From Staphylotrichum longicolle (taxonomy: Eukaryota > Ascomycota > Sordariomycetes > Sordariales > Chaetomiaceae), in NCBI GenBank assembly GCA_019096155.1, contig JAHCVI010000004.1, positions 1,364,001 to 1,428,000 on the forward strand: 64,000 bases of DNA. Reading direction: 5' to 3'. Below are positions 11,504 through 22,458 of the stretch, in pieces (position 1 is the first letter of the stretch; every line of letters begins with the position of its first letter). Position numbers and translations under genes: made by a program. The notes under the pieces were generated by a model. That model saw nothing but the letters and a program-made list of their open reading frames with translations, was not told the DNA's origin and searched no databases.

Positions 11504-12439
11504 CTGGCGGCTACGGATGCCATTCAATAACCACTCTACGCACACCCACTCCCTTGTGTGGCTTCGTGGAGGGGCTCTCACTCACTCCAGTGAGGGAAAG
11601 GATTCGATGTCCCAACCGCCGTGTCGCCACGACCAGAACGCGATGTTGCCGAGATGAGGGCACTGCTTGCCACAAACAAATCTGCCACATCTAAGCCATC
11701 TCAGACCTCAGCACGGTGGTAAACGCAAGAATGCAGTCAAGGCATCGGATTGGGCCCGACCGTCACAACCGTCTGCCACTTTGAAGACAAGAAGCGAGGC
11801 GAGAGTTGTGATGCTCAATGTCCGACGGCCGGCCACACAGTGGACCGGTCAGATACCTCCAATGTGTGGTGGTGTGCTGAGCTGGACTTGTGCACCGCTG
11901 AGGGCGAGACTTGAACGAGAGCGAGATTTGGTCAAGGGATGACGGCCGGAATTGCGTAGGCGTGAAGTTCAGAAGGAGTGTGAAATTGGATACACATATG
12001 TTTAAGAAATATGCAGCGTTGATAGACATCTAATGCTCCTACGAGCGTCTGTAGAGTCCTTCCAAGTCTCACGACTGCTTTAAGAAGCAAGATTTTCTAT
12101 TCCTCCCGGCCAACGTGGGGCTTATACAATATCTGTTGATTCTCTGACGTTGCATTTGGCCTGAGAGGGATTTGCCAACACTAATCCGTACCTTCCACAT
12201 CTCAAACATGAGATGACTTACAATCCCTATTCAGAACCATCGGGCACCCAGTTTCACTCTTGGATTTCTCCTGCTCCAGCCCTCCTCCTCGAGACTCCTT
12301 CCTTCTACTCTACAAGCTTCTAACCCCTCGAGTTTGCTTTCCAATTTCCTCGTTTCCTGATTTTCCTCTCCTTTGAACGTTTCTCCCCACCTAACCTCCA
12401 TGATATAACTTTTCTCTCCCTCTGCCAGTTTCATCAGCC
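11504..12439. other. Intergenic region downstream of the Zn2Cys6 gene
   Basis: About 0.9 kb with no supportable gene. It should contain the 3' end of the regulator and the distal promoter of the GTPase gene that follows. Confidence 0.5.
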
Positions 12440-12730
12440 TCCTTCTGCCTTGACCTCTTTCTTCCCCTATCTTTCTCCTTCCCCCAACCTGTTCCTCTTT
12501 TCTTCTCCCCTTTATTTTCACCCGTTCTACCAGAACTACTCGCGCTTTCTCATCAACCCTTTCTTTCTCTTCTTCCTCTCTCTCTTATTCTTTCCCTCCC
12601 ATCATTTCCCCCTCTCCATCGTCGTTCTCCCGCTCCATCATCTTTCTCCCCCCCCATCATCTTTCTCCCTCCCTTCTCCCTCTCTTCTATCATTCAACCA
12701 TTGTTGCTTTCTAAGCTCTACTCTACTTGG
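12440..12730 (+). promoter_or_regulatory. Long CT-rich tract upstream of GTPase gene A
   Basis: About 290 bp made almost wholly of C and T on the plus strand. Pyrimidine tracts near transcription starts are common in filamentous fungal promoters. The 172-residue Phe/Ser/Leu-rich open frame over it is a composition effect. It probably marks the core promoter or leader of the GTPase gene. Confidence 0.6.
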
Positions 12731-12777
12731 GAACCACTCAACGCAACAAACTCCTCGGGTTCATCTTCACCAGCTTA

Positions 12778-12979
12778 ATGGGCCTATTCAACCGCTATGG
12801 GTGAGAGTTTTAACTTCCTTTCGGTATCGCTTAACTCAGAGCCTTCGTTTTCTGTTGCTTTCACCTTGTTACAGGAAAAATGGCCGGTCAGATGCCAGAC
12901 AAGTTTTGAGATCATCCCTATGGTTTTATTTGGTGCAATTCCGCTTTCATAAGAACATCGCAGGCTAACTCGACCTTAG
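12778..12979 (+). promoter_or_regulatory. Probable spliced leader and alternative start region of GTPase A
   Basis: ATG at 12778 opens a short frame running into a GTGAGA donor at 12801; a matching acceptor TTACAG ends at 12874. ATG 12880 lies directly after this acceptor in an excellent context. A further acceptor CTTAG at 12979 is preceded by GGCTAAC. So the leader may be spliced and carry an upstream frame, or the protein may start at 12880 with about 21 extra residues. Confidence 0.4.
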
Positions 12980-13019
12980 CGAGATCCATAACTCTTGGTT
13001 CCGACGGCCCATCGTCCCC

Positions 13020-16000
13020 ATGAGACCCATAAAGAGTGAGCACGAAGCTCGGGCTCGGGCCTTGGCCCAGGGCAACAGCGAGTTTGCCTGGAACAACAGC
13101 GGAGGCCGTGATCTATACACTCGAGTGTCCCTCAAGCAACAAGCTGTCGATGATGCGTTTGGATATGCTCAGCAGATCCGTGACCAGCTCAAAGAGGGGA
13201 TTGAGTCCGTGAGACCGGATCAGACCGTGGCATTTGACCTGATGGGAGGGAACGAGATTTGCGCGTGGATGGAAGAGATGGGTAAGTACCAGGATTTGCA
13301 CTGGTCTAGCACCTAAATATCATACTGATGGTTCGCAGCGGAACTCGAGGACCAAAATAGAGGCCTTGAGATTCTCGTCGGCGTTGCAGGCGCCACAGGA
13401 GCGGGCAAAACCTCGCTCTTAAATGCGCTCTTGGAGTACCCGGAGTTGCTTCCCTCCAGCAGCACCGAAGCTGCTACCGCGACAGTTTGCCGGATTGCGT
13501 GGAACCACGATAACACCGAGGGCCACGAGTTTCGAGCCGACGTCAAGTTCCGGAGCAGGGAGGCCGTCCTGAAAGAGCTCAACGAGGTCCTGACAGCCGT
13601 CAAGGACAGGAAGGACCTCAGAGAACAGGAGTTCGAAAACGAGGATGAACGCATCGAGGCTATTGAGGAGCTGACCAACATCATCTCTCGAGGAATCAGC
13701 AAAGTTTGCGCGGTCTGGAACTTGGACGAGGGCGAAATTGAAGACACTGCCCACACTGTCGAGTCTGTGCTGGCCGACAATGATCAAGTCGAGGACATTT
13801 TGAACAAGGAGTTCACTATCTACTCCTCGGATCCCGATGAGTTTGCCACCGAGGTCAAACCCTTCCTCGACTCGACCCCGACTCCTGAGGGGATTGTTGC
13901 TTGGCCCCTCATTGAGGAGGTGAGAATCTACGTCAAGTCGGAGATACTCAGGCATGGCATCGTCCTCGTTGATCTGCCGGGATTGTCTGACATGGTATGT
14001 ACTCTCATGACAATCTCCTTCCCGTGACTGACACCTGGCTTGTAGGTTGAGGACCGTTCCGCGGTGGCCGAGAGTTACTATCAAAACCTCTCAGTCACAG
14101 CCATCGTGACTCCCGCCATCCGCGCCGTTGACGAGAAGACGGGCGTCAAGCTCATGGGTACCTACCAAGAGCTGCGTATGCAACTCGACGGCAAGTTTAA
14201 CAAGGACAGCTTCTGCGTGGTTGTGTCCAAGATTGACGACATGGACTGCGACTCATTCTGCAAGGGATCCAGAGAGGCACGGCAGGATGCGCGGCTTCAG
14301 GTTGAAGCTGCCGAGATCAAATCCCTCTCAGACCGATCCAAGGAGACCTACAAGGAGATGAGAATGGCTGAGAGAAGATTGGATTTATTGACCCGGAAAT
14401 GCGCCGTGCTGAAGGGCAAGATTGATGCCTCCAAAAGAGGAGACGGTACGAAAGCATCCCTTCCTTATCCGTCTCATTTACTGACTTCCCCTTCAGAGAA
14501 CAAGCGTAAACGAGCCGCAAAGCTTCGAACCAAACGGACAGCGTTGATGAAAGAACGCACCAAGTTGCTCACCGTGAGAAAGAACCTCTCCAGCGACGCA
14601 GCACAGCACGACCGCTCTCTGGCGACGCTCGAGAGCCGCAGGAAGTACACCTGCGTCGGTATCCGGAACCGATACATCAAGAAGCGAATTCAAATGGACT
14701 TTGCTCGCCGACAGAAGAAACTCACCCGCCTAGCGGAGCACGACAGACATAAGTACGACGGTTCAGTCGAAGTGTTCCCCGTCTGTGCCGCGGCATTCCG
14801 GGATCTTCTGAAGGACAAGAAACCCATGCCCGGGTTTCCCTCCAAGCTGTACACCGGGGTCCCCAGGCTGCGCCAGTGGCTGACCGAGGCCGTTCTTCTT
14901 TACCGCGAGGAGCACCTCGATTCGGTGCTTCTCGGACTTCAGCGGCTGCACGATGGCATCAGGTGCTGGTCGGATGACAACAGTCGGGGCACGGTGTGCT
15001 TCTCGCGTACTGAAGTCCAGTCCCTGTTGAAGAGCAGCCACGACAAATATCAGGCTGTAAGTGCCCGTCTCGGGGGTCTGGGTGATGAAAGGTACTTACT
15101 CACACAAACCTGGCAGATGATCACGGGTGCTCTCGAGCACGGCGCCAAAGAACTCAAGAAACTCAGCCCACTTCGTAGCAACAATGAGAAGCGCACTTCC
15201 TACAGGTCTTTGGCAGTCCAAGCTGCCAGCCGCTGGGTCTACAAGTTTCCCGACGACCTGAACTCAACCAAGAAGATGACCTGGATGACGTACCAGGCCA
15301 TCTTGAAGAAAGATGGCGGGCCCTTCCAAAGCAACGGAGATGGCCGCCCCTTTTACGACTTTCCGCTAGCCCTGTAAGTCATTCTATGCGTAGCCAAGTC
15401 AACGTTTCACTAACCCATCTCAGGGGCACCCCCTTCCTGGAGTCCCTCCGCGAAGACTGGCTGGAGTTCTTCCAAGTCGAGCTTCCCAAGATGGAGGCAC
15501 CTCTGACGGCCAAAGTCGCCGAGATCTGGGCGCAGTACCTGAACGAAGTGCGGAACCACATCCTCGACACCGCGCCCGACATCGTCCCCTACTTTGACAG
15601 CACGATCAAGACGCTCGAAAACATCAAGACTGAGCTCTGCGAAAAGATCTCCGCGTTGATAAAGGCCCTCTCCGACAACGCCTCGGCAATGCACCCCCGC
15701 TTCATCGACTCCCTCCGCGGCGGCCTTGCCCCTCTCTTCATCGACGCCTTGAAGGTCACCGGCAAGGGCCACTTTACCGCGCGCCAGGCCCGTCTGCGCG
15801 AATCCGTTTCAGCCCGTAAGCCAAATCTTAGTCTCTCCCCCCCCCCCCCCCCCCCCTCCCCCTCCCTTCAACCAAACACCATCCCCCATCCCTCAAAGCA
15901 AAAGACAAGCTAACCCACCCACCCACCCCCTCCAGAATCCCCCACCCTCCTCACAACCGCCCACGCCCGCCTCGAGGCCGCCTACAAGGCCCACACGGCC

Positions 16001-16414
16001 CGCCTGCCCGCCGCCTTCCACGCCCTCGTCCGCGCCGCCTTCCGCCAGTCCACCACGCACATCAACCTGCTGCTCAACAACCTGCAGGCGCACGTCAGCG
16101 TGGGCCGCGACCGCACCGTGCTGGACCGCAAGGTCAGGCTGCAGAAGGGGGTGAAGGCCGTGGCGCTCGCGTGGGGCGCCGTGTGGCGGTCGCCGGTTTG
16201 TTTCGTCGAGGGTGGTGGTGGTGGTGGTGAAGACGGAGATGGGGATGGGGGTGTTGGTGGGGGAAGGAGGGAGGCGTGTGAGATTCCGGGGGTGTTTGTG
16301 GAGGAGGTGAATGAAGACAATCGATATGAAGAGGACGGCGAGGGGAGTGGGGAAGATGGGAGTGACGGGGATAGTGATATGGAGGAGGATGGGTCGGATA
16401 TGGATGAGGAGTGA
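13020..16414 (+). CDS. Dynamin-like GTPase A (nuclear GTPase SLIP-GC-like)
   Basis: A large P-loop GTPase of the dynamin superfamily. Exons 13020-13281, 13339-13994, 14046-14445, 14497-15056, 15117-15373, 15424-15815 and 15936-16414 give 1001 residues. The G1 loop GATGAGKTS lies at about 105, G3 is DLPGLSD (about 300-306) and the G4-like VVVSKIDD is near 364. A charged helical/coiled-coil part follows (about 385-520), then a stalk-like helical region. The C-terminus is Gly/Asp/Glu-rich and very acidic. The 51-bp intron at 14446 and the 60-bp intron at 15057 are multiples of three, but carry proper splice signals and match introns in the paralogue. The start is uncertain: ATG 12880 (context AAAAATGG) can join in frame through an intron 12903-12979 ending after GGCTAAC...TTAG. 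Its job in fungi is unknown; vertebrate SLIP-GC is linked to genome stability. Tail-to-tail paralogue at 16978. Confidence 0.85.
15837..15856 (+). repeat. Run of 20 C residues inside intron 6 of GTPase A
   Basis: The intron 15816-15935 contains an uninterrupted C20 tract followed by more CT-rich sequence and a GCTAAC branch site. Such a run is prone to slippage and sequencing error, but it lies in the intron and does not affect the protein. Confidence 0.9.
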
Positions 16415-16977
16415 GAAACATGGGGGAGTGTATGTCTCCTTTTGGGAGGGGGGGCAACAGGCGAGGCGGGGAGGAGTGGGATTTGCGTGATACCCTTGCT
16501 GGGTTGATCTTTTGCTTTTGATGCAACAGAAGGAGGCGTTTTCTAGAATGAACAACGACTGATGGTGGTTTTCAGCTCTGCAACGGTGATGGTGGAGGTA
16601 CTGTTATGTGCTGAGGAGCCCCCTGAGCCCCTGAACAGATTCCCGGCCGAGAAAACGACACCTGCAAAGCTCGGTTACTTCCAAACCTCGCCAATTAAAC
16701 TGGAGATGTTGCTTGCAGTAAAGTCAAAAGACATCGTTGATTAAGAGATCTAGAACCTTCGTAACGTCAGAAAGATCAAGAGTTGCCCTGGTGACTAAAA
16801 CCACTGCAACCCCTGAAACCCGGAGTCCCAAAACACGCAACGACGTAGTCCTTAACGCTTGTCCTGCCCAACGTCAAAAGACGAGGCGCCAGAGTTGAGA
16901 GCACCCAGCCGAGGTGATTGATGAGCAGCAGGTATCCCCTCGCAAGAATCCTCAGGCAGAAAACCCCCCCAAGTTAC
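16415..16977. other. Tail-to-tail spacer between the two GTPase genes
   Basis: 563 bp between converging stop codons. I see no gene and no obvious terminal repeat of a transposon. It must carry both polyadenylation regions. Confidence 0.6.
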
Positions 16978-19900
16978 TCAATCCTCCTCCATGGGCTCCC
17001 CACTCTCCCCGCCCCCACTCGTCCCCTCTTTCATTTCCTCTTTGGTTTCCTCCTTCGCTTCCTCCTTGATTTCCTCCTTAGTTTTCTCCTTTGTTTCCTC
17101 ATTCATGATCGGCTTGGACTCCTCCACAAACTCCCTCGGGATCTCAACATCCTCCCGTCTGAGCGCACCCCCATCCATCTTGGGAAGCCTCCAGTCCATC
17201 TGCCACTCCACGATAGCCGTCTGCAGCCGCATCTGCAGCGATTCCTGCATATCAGCAACCGCCCAGTCCTTGCCGCTCGCACCCTGGAGGCGGTCCAGAA
17301 GCAGCGTGATCTGCGCCATCACCTTGGCGCCGGCAAACGCAGCCATCCCGGAAAATATCTTAGGCAGCTTGGCAACGTTGTCCCTGTACTTCCTTTGCAT
17401 TTTTTGGGTGCCAGATTCAAACATGGCGTCGCTTGCCTGCTTGACGCTGTTGTAGAGATGGCGGCGACGCTGTTGGAAGTGGCCGTTACCTGTACATTTG
17501 GGCGTTAGAGAACTTGGCCGAGTTGGGGGGGAGGCTAGAGGGGACCACATACCTTTATATTTCAGTGCCTCCTCAAAGATTGGGAGAAGTTGGGTGCGCA
17601 GCGAAGAGAGGAACTCCGGGTGGACCTCGGAAGAGCACTCGGACAGAGCCCTCAAGGCAGCATGGACCTTGTCCCTCATCTCGGCCATGATACCGCGGAT
17701 GGTTTGCATGCTCTCCTCAAATTGCGGCATGATATCCGGCGCTGTGGTCTGAACCTGGTCTTTCAGCTCGTCGAGATACTGCTGCCAGATGTTCTCAATG
17801 CCCTTCATGATGGGGATCTCGGCGGATGGGATCTCGACGCGAAACACCCTGTGCCACCCCTCCAGTACCGTGGCAAGCAGGGAAACAACCCTTGGTAAAC
17901 AGGCTTGTGTCAGCATAAAAGGTAGCTTTGGAAACAGCCTTTGTGACTCACATGGCCTCTGGAAAATTGTATTCCCTCTTCTCCCTCCCCTTGCTGTAAT
18001 ATGGGCCCCCTTTGCGGTTGAGAATCGCATTGAATGTGACCCAATGCATCAGAACCGACGACGCTTTGTTCTCAGGCGCCCTCACGGCCCACCTTGTGGC
18101 GGCTTTGCTTGCTTCGCGCTTGCAAACTTCCCGACCTTGGTCGATTTGCTTGAAGGGATCAAGGGTTTTGACCGCTTGGGAGCCCCGCGTAAGCTCCATC
18201 TCGAGGTTCTGTTAGCCCATGTGGTTAGCGGAGTTGTCTTTGTTTGTGTTTAAAAAGGATAAGCCCATATCTCACCGTCACAAACTTGGTGTGAGTTCGG
18301 GAGACCAAGTCTTGAACCGTTTCACGGGAGAACTGGATGGCCTGCCCACCACAGTTGGTCAACGACCAATGCTGGATACTCGAAAATAGCCGCTGAAGGG
18401 CGTGGAGCAGGGCATCCAAATGTTTTTCTCTGCGTTCCAAAGTCGAATCTGCAAGCCAGCGGCGGAGTAGAGGAATCCCTGTGTGGCGCACCGTGGGGAA
18501 CCCCGGGGGTTCTCTGTCCTTGAGATGGTCGCGAAACGCCGTGGCAGAGACGGGAATGACATCTACAGACCCGTCATATTCGTTTCTATGCCTTCTCTCT
18601 CGTGCAAGGATCTTCTGTCGCTGAGCAAAGTCGCGTCTGATGGCTTTTTTGATGTGTCTGTTTCTCATCCATACGCAAGCCCACTTCTGTCGAGTGAGCA
18701 GCAGCGCTAACTGCTGGTCGTTATTGGCCTTGTTTTGGCTGGCAGTCTTGACATGCTTCTTCTGCTTGGTTCTCTCCTGCATGGCCTTTTTCCTGTCCTC
18801 CTTTGCCTTTTCGAATCTGTTTTGGTTGGCTTGTGCTACAATTTTGGTCAATTCGAGCACAAAACAAGAAAATCGCAGAAAGGTTTTTACGTACAGTTCG
18901 AGGTCTTTTTGCTGGGGTTGAGGGCCAAGCATTTGGTGTCAGCCTTGGTGAATTTGTCTTCGAGTCTGTCAAGCACGGCAATCTCGTTCTTGACTTCTGT
19001 GCTTAGCATAGCGGATCGTTTGGTCAGTGTCTTTATCTTCGCAGTGGCTTTCAAAAGATCCTGGTCCTTTTTGGCGAGTTCGTCACCCTTGATGAAGACG
19101 TCGGGGTCTATCTCGTCGACCTGTGACACCACGACACAGAAGCTCTTCTTGTGGTATTTGCCATCGAGCTGCATTCGCAGAGTCTGGTAGTCGCTCATCA
19201 ACTGTACCCCGGTCTTTTCATCGACGGCACGGCGAGCTGGCGTGACAATGGCTGTGATCTCCAGCTTCTGTGTGTATCTGTTGGCGACCTGAGCACGGCT
19301 CTCCACGGCGTCCGACAGCCCTGGCAAGTCGACCAGGACGACTCCATTTTTGAGAAATGGAGCCTTCACAAAGATTCTGACCTCGGTAATCAATGGCCAG
19401 GCTCTGAATCCCTGCAGGTTCTGAGACGAGTCAAGATACGGCTTGACGTGCTCGGCAAATTGCTCTGCATCCCGGGAGTGGATTGTCTTTGTAGCCCCGA
19501 GCAGGTCGAGAACGTCCGAGTTGGATGCGAGTAACTCTTCGACCGACATACCTTCCGCAGCCTGCTCATCAAGACCCCAAATGGCGCTGATTTTGTTGAA
19601 TCCCTCAGCTATTGCGGACTGGATCTCGGCTTCTTCCTCCATGCGGTCAAAGGGGTCATCGTCTTCCGCGTCATTCTCAGCCATGCTGTCGCGTTTCTGA
19701 ACCTGAGCAAAGATGCTTCGAAGCTCCTGGGCTACGTCTTCTCGAGATCGAAAGACAACTTCGGCTCGAAAAAGGTAATCAGGATCGTCGTTGTCGTTCC
19801 AGGAAACTCGACAAGCACAGGACGTTGCAGCCTCCGAGTTGCTGGATGGGAGGAGCTCTGGGATCTCCAGAAGCATGTTCAAGATGGTGCTCTTCCCTGC

Positions 19901-20299
19901 CCCAGTTCTGCCAGCAACACCAATCAGGACCTCGAAAGCCTGGCTGGTTTCACGGACCTTGTCTGTTTAGCTGGGTTAGCAACAAAGCTGTCAAGGGTGT
20001 CATATGTGATGCTGCAACGGACCTATCTCCGCCATCCACTCAACGAGTTCTCTGCCACAGCGGCTTCTCAGGGTCTCCGGACCGGAAGAGGGCTCACCAC
20101 CGCTCGGAGCCCGCAGCTCTTTGCTGATTTTTAGAGCGTGTCGCAGTGCATCGTCGACGGCCTGTTGCTTGATGCAGACACGTGTGTATAAATCGCCGTC
20201 AGTGCAGACCGTCCACGCAAACCCTTTACCATTGGCATCGGCGTCAGTGGCAGTCGCCTCGGGTTTGACGGTCGCGTCGGCTTCGGACGGTGACTGCAT
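16978..20299 (-). CDS. Dynamin-like GTPase B (SLIP-GC-like), inverted paralogue of GTPase A
   Basis: Exons 20299-20023, 19962-18895, 18835-18276, 18208-17952, 17890-17553 and 17489-16978 give 1003 residues. G1 is GRTGAGKST (about 110-118), G3 DLPGLSD (about 305-311) and G4-like VVVSQVDEID follows. Close matches to GTPase A include DLYTRV.(3)KQQAVDDA, ITAIVTPA.RAVDEKTGV and YDGSV(D/E)V.PV.A.AFRD. Four introns occupy the same sites and phases as in A, and two internal exons are identical in length (560 and 257 bp). B lacks A's introns after LSDM and near the C-terminus, and has its own intron at YKG. The C-terminus is a Glu/Lys repeat (KEE-type units) instead of A's acidic Gly/Asp tail. The start ATG gives MQSPSEAD; an ATG 60 bp upstream in frame is possible. 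Function unknown. Confidence 0.87.
17030..17108 (-). repeat. Glu/Lys-encoding imperfect tandem repeat at the 3' end of GTPase B
   Basis: On the plus strand this is a TTTCCTC/TTCCTCC-like pyrimidine repeat; on the coding strand it encodes units of the type EETKE, KTKEE, IKEEA. It forms the charged C-terminal tail of GTPase B and is absent from GTPase A. Confidence 0.8.
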
Positions 20300-21565
20300 C
20301 TTGAGACTTTGGTGATGGGCTACCGAGCAAAAAGTTATTGTCAGTAACCTGGCTCCCAAGATTTCGGAAGGGAGAATTCAAAAGAGATGGTGTGTCTTCA
20401 AAGATTCGACTGCCTCGGGGTACTGCATGTAATCAACCGGTATTACAGGCGGTGGGAGGAGTTAGGGGAGAAGTTTGGATTGGGAGCCGCGGGCTTGAAG
20501 GAACAATAAAAACAAAAGAGAAGAGAGACGACTCTCCATGAGCTGGGCAGGGAATGCAGAATCGAGATGAACAAATTATGCCGGAAAGTTTCTGGGGCCG
20601 AGAATGTGGCACGAGAAGATTTGCCGTCCAGAATCTCGCCGAGACACGTCAAATCAAAGCTACCCCTTTAGCAGCGGGAGAACACCAAGAATTAAGAAAA
20701 CCGGTTTTCAATCACAACCAGAGAATGTAATACCGAGAAAATACTTACCTGAGGTGGTTTAGGCAGTGTATCGGCTTTCTGATGTTTGCGTTGGAAAAAG
20801 CTGCGAGCGTGCTTGAAAATTTATTGATCTGGCAGAGGTGGGAAGAAGCGAGAAATGATTAAGGGAAAAGGGTTGTTTAATACCTTCCGAAAGCATTACC
20901 AGCGAGCAATCGTGTGATTAGAAATCTCTTTTGTCTTCGTCACGGCCGCTGTGAGATGACCGCTGGTGACCGCATTAGAGAAAAGATATATGGTGAGGAA
21001 GGTTATCGAAAAGAAGAGAAAGAATTGCAACGTCAACTACAAATTCCGAACCGTTGGTTTAGGAAGATGTGATTGCCAAACCGACCCATTGAGGTGGAAC
21101 GCTTCTTTGAACAGGAAGATAAAAGCAAAAGGGGGTTGGGAGAGACGCGTTAGGCTCTCAAACTGCCTGAGTGATCAGGTACGGAAGGAACCTCTGAGAC
21201 GGAGACGGTACTGCCCAATTTAGGGAGCGAGCTTTAGGGACGAGCAGCAATTGAGGAAGGAGGCAATCTAGCGATAAGAGATTTCAGGAGCAAAATCCGG
21301 CATTCGATATTTAGGAGCATGGGCATCCGGCTCTTGATAGTCTCCCGCACGGCTACACTCAATTCTTTTCTCCCCTTCTCCCATACCATACGACCTGCCG
21401 ATGCTCCCATCAGCTCTCCTGAGCATGAACCACGCCTCTGCGACCACCCTCGCTCTGACCACCTTACCCTCCCTCTCCTTCCGCAAACTCATGGTCTCCT
21501 CCAGCCCGATACGGAGTCCGAATATCAACTGTCCCATTCCTTTTCTTGCATCACGGCCAGTTTCG
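20300..21565. other. Promoter and upstream region of GTPase B
   Basis: About 1.3 kb with no supportable gene. It contains the 5' leader and promoter of the minus-strand GTPase B and the 3' flank of the disrupted gene that follows. A minus-strand frame at 21268-21597 has no recognisable features. Confidence 0.5.
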
Positions 21566-22458
21566 TCAGTCATCTTCCGGACCCCAGGGAACTTCAACCC
21601 TGGTCATGATAGCGTTCTTCTTTCTAGCCTCCCGCGCAGCAAGCGTCATTTCTTTCCAGAGTGCAAGAGGCATACCACCGGAGTAGGGTTTCGGCTTCTG
21701 CCGTGTATGGCGCTCCATCCATTCGGCCTCATCCACCACATCCAACCCCCTACTACCCATCCATTGCACCATCAACCTCGTCTCGGGGAGGAAGGGTTTC
21801 CGAGTCCGGCCCCAGTCCAGGTTCATACTGCTCGAGGATGTCGTCGCGCCGGGCCATCAGGTATGGGTGCACAACCGAGACAAAGTCATGGACAGTGACA
21901 TAGGCGCCTGTCGCCTTGACCAGGAGCTCAGTCCCCCGTTCCCACGGCCTCGTTAAACCACAGCATACTAATAGCTGCTTATCGCCATCTAGACCGGCAG
22001 CCTCAGCCTTGACCGGGTCTGGCAATGGGCCATAGAGAACTCAGCGGGGTCGTACTCCGCATCGGGGTCCGTATGCCCTTCGTGGACCTCCATCCAGTTA
22101 TAGTCCCATAGATCGAGCGGTTCGACATAAAGCTGAAGGGATGACACTTTTGGCTTGGTAATGGACGTCTTTGCAATTGATGCCAAATCGGCTTCCCATT
22201 CTCGAGGCCCTGATAGTAGGGCTCGGCGGCCTCATTCGGGTCGAAATCCCAGTCACGCGCGAGCGTAATTGCTGTTTCGATTGGGCCATTGAGGGTCCAG
22301 CAAATGCCTCGTAGCTTGGGGTTGCAATGTATCGGGTGGCCGGGCATAGGCTCGCCAGGGGGAAATTTCATGATGTCTTCAAAGGAGGGCAGCAGTGCCG
22401 AGTCTGCCGAGCTCTCTTGGTCCGCGCCAGACACGGTGGTCTCCAGACTGTTGCTCAT
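21566..22458 (-). pseudogene. Frameshifted hypothetical protein gene (about 295 codons)
   Basis: The minus strand reads as one protein only across three frame changes. It starts at ATG 22458 (MSNSLETTVSGADQ) and continues to ENGKPIWHQLQ near 22165. It then shifts to KPKVSSLQLYVEPLDLWDYN, shifts again near 22040 to LPDPVKAEAAGLDG and YVTVHDFVSVVHPYLM, and shifts a third time near 21793 to LMVQWMGSRGLDVVDEAEW, ending at WGPEDD before 21566. Each change fits one inserted or lost base in a short run, and no intron of believable length explains the first or third. The VTVHDFVSVVHPYLM part resembles a family of Sordariomycete hypothetical proteins I know only by appearance. It is either a young pseudogene or three assembly errors. 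Confidence 0.65.

Noticed and set aside
12450..12968. A 172-codon Phe/Leu/Ser/Pro-rich frame
   Set aside because: Created by the CT-rich tract upstream of GTPase A; no ATG-to-gene exon chain supports it.
14446..14496. Reading through this 51-bp stretch as coding sequence of GTPase A
   Set aside because: It is in frame, but has GTACGA donor, ACTGAC branch site and TTCAG acceptor, and the paralogue has an intron at the same place and phase.
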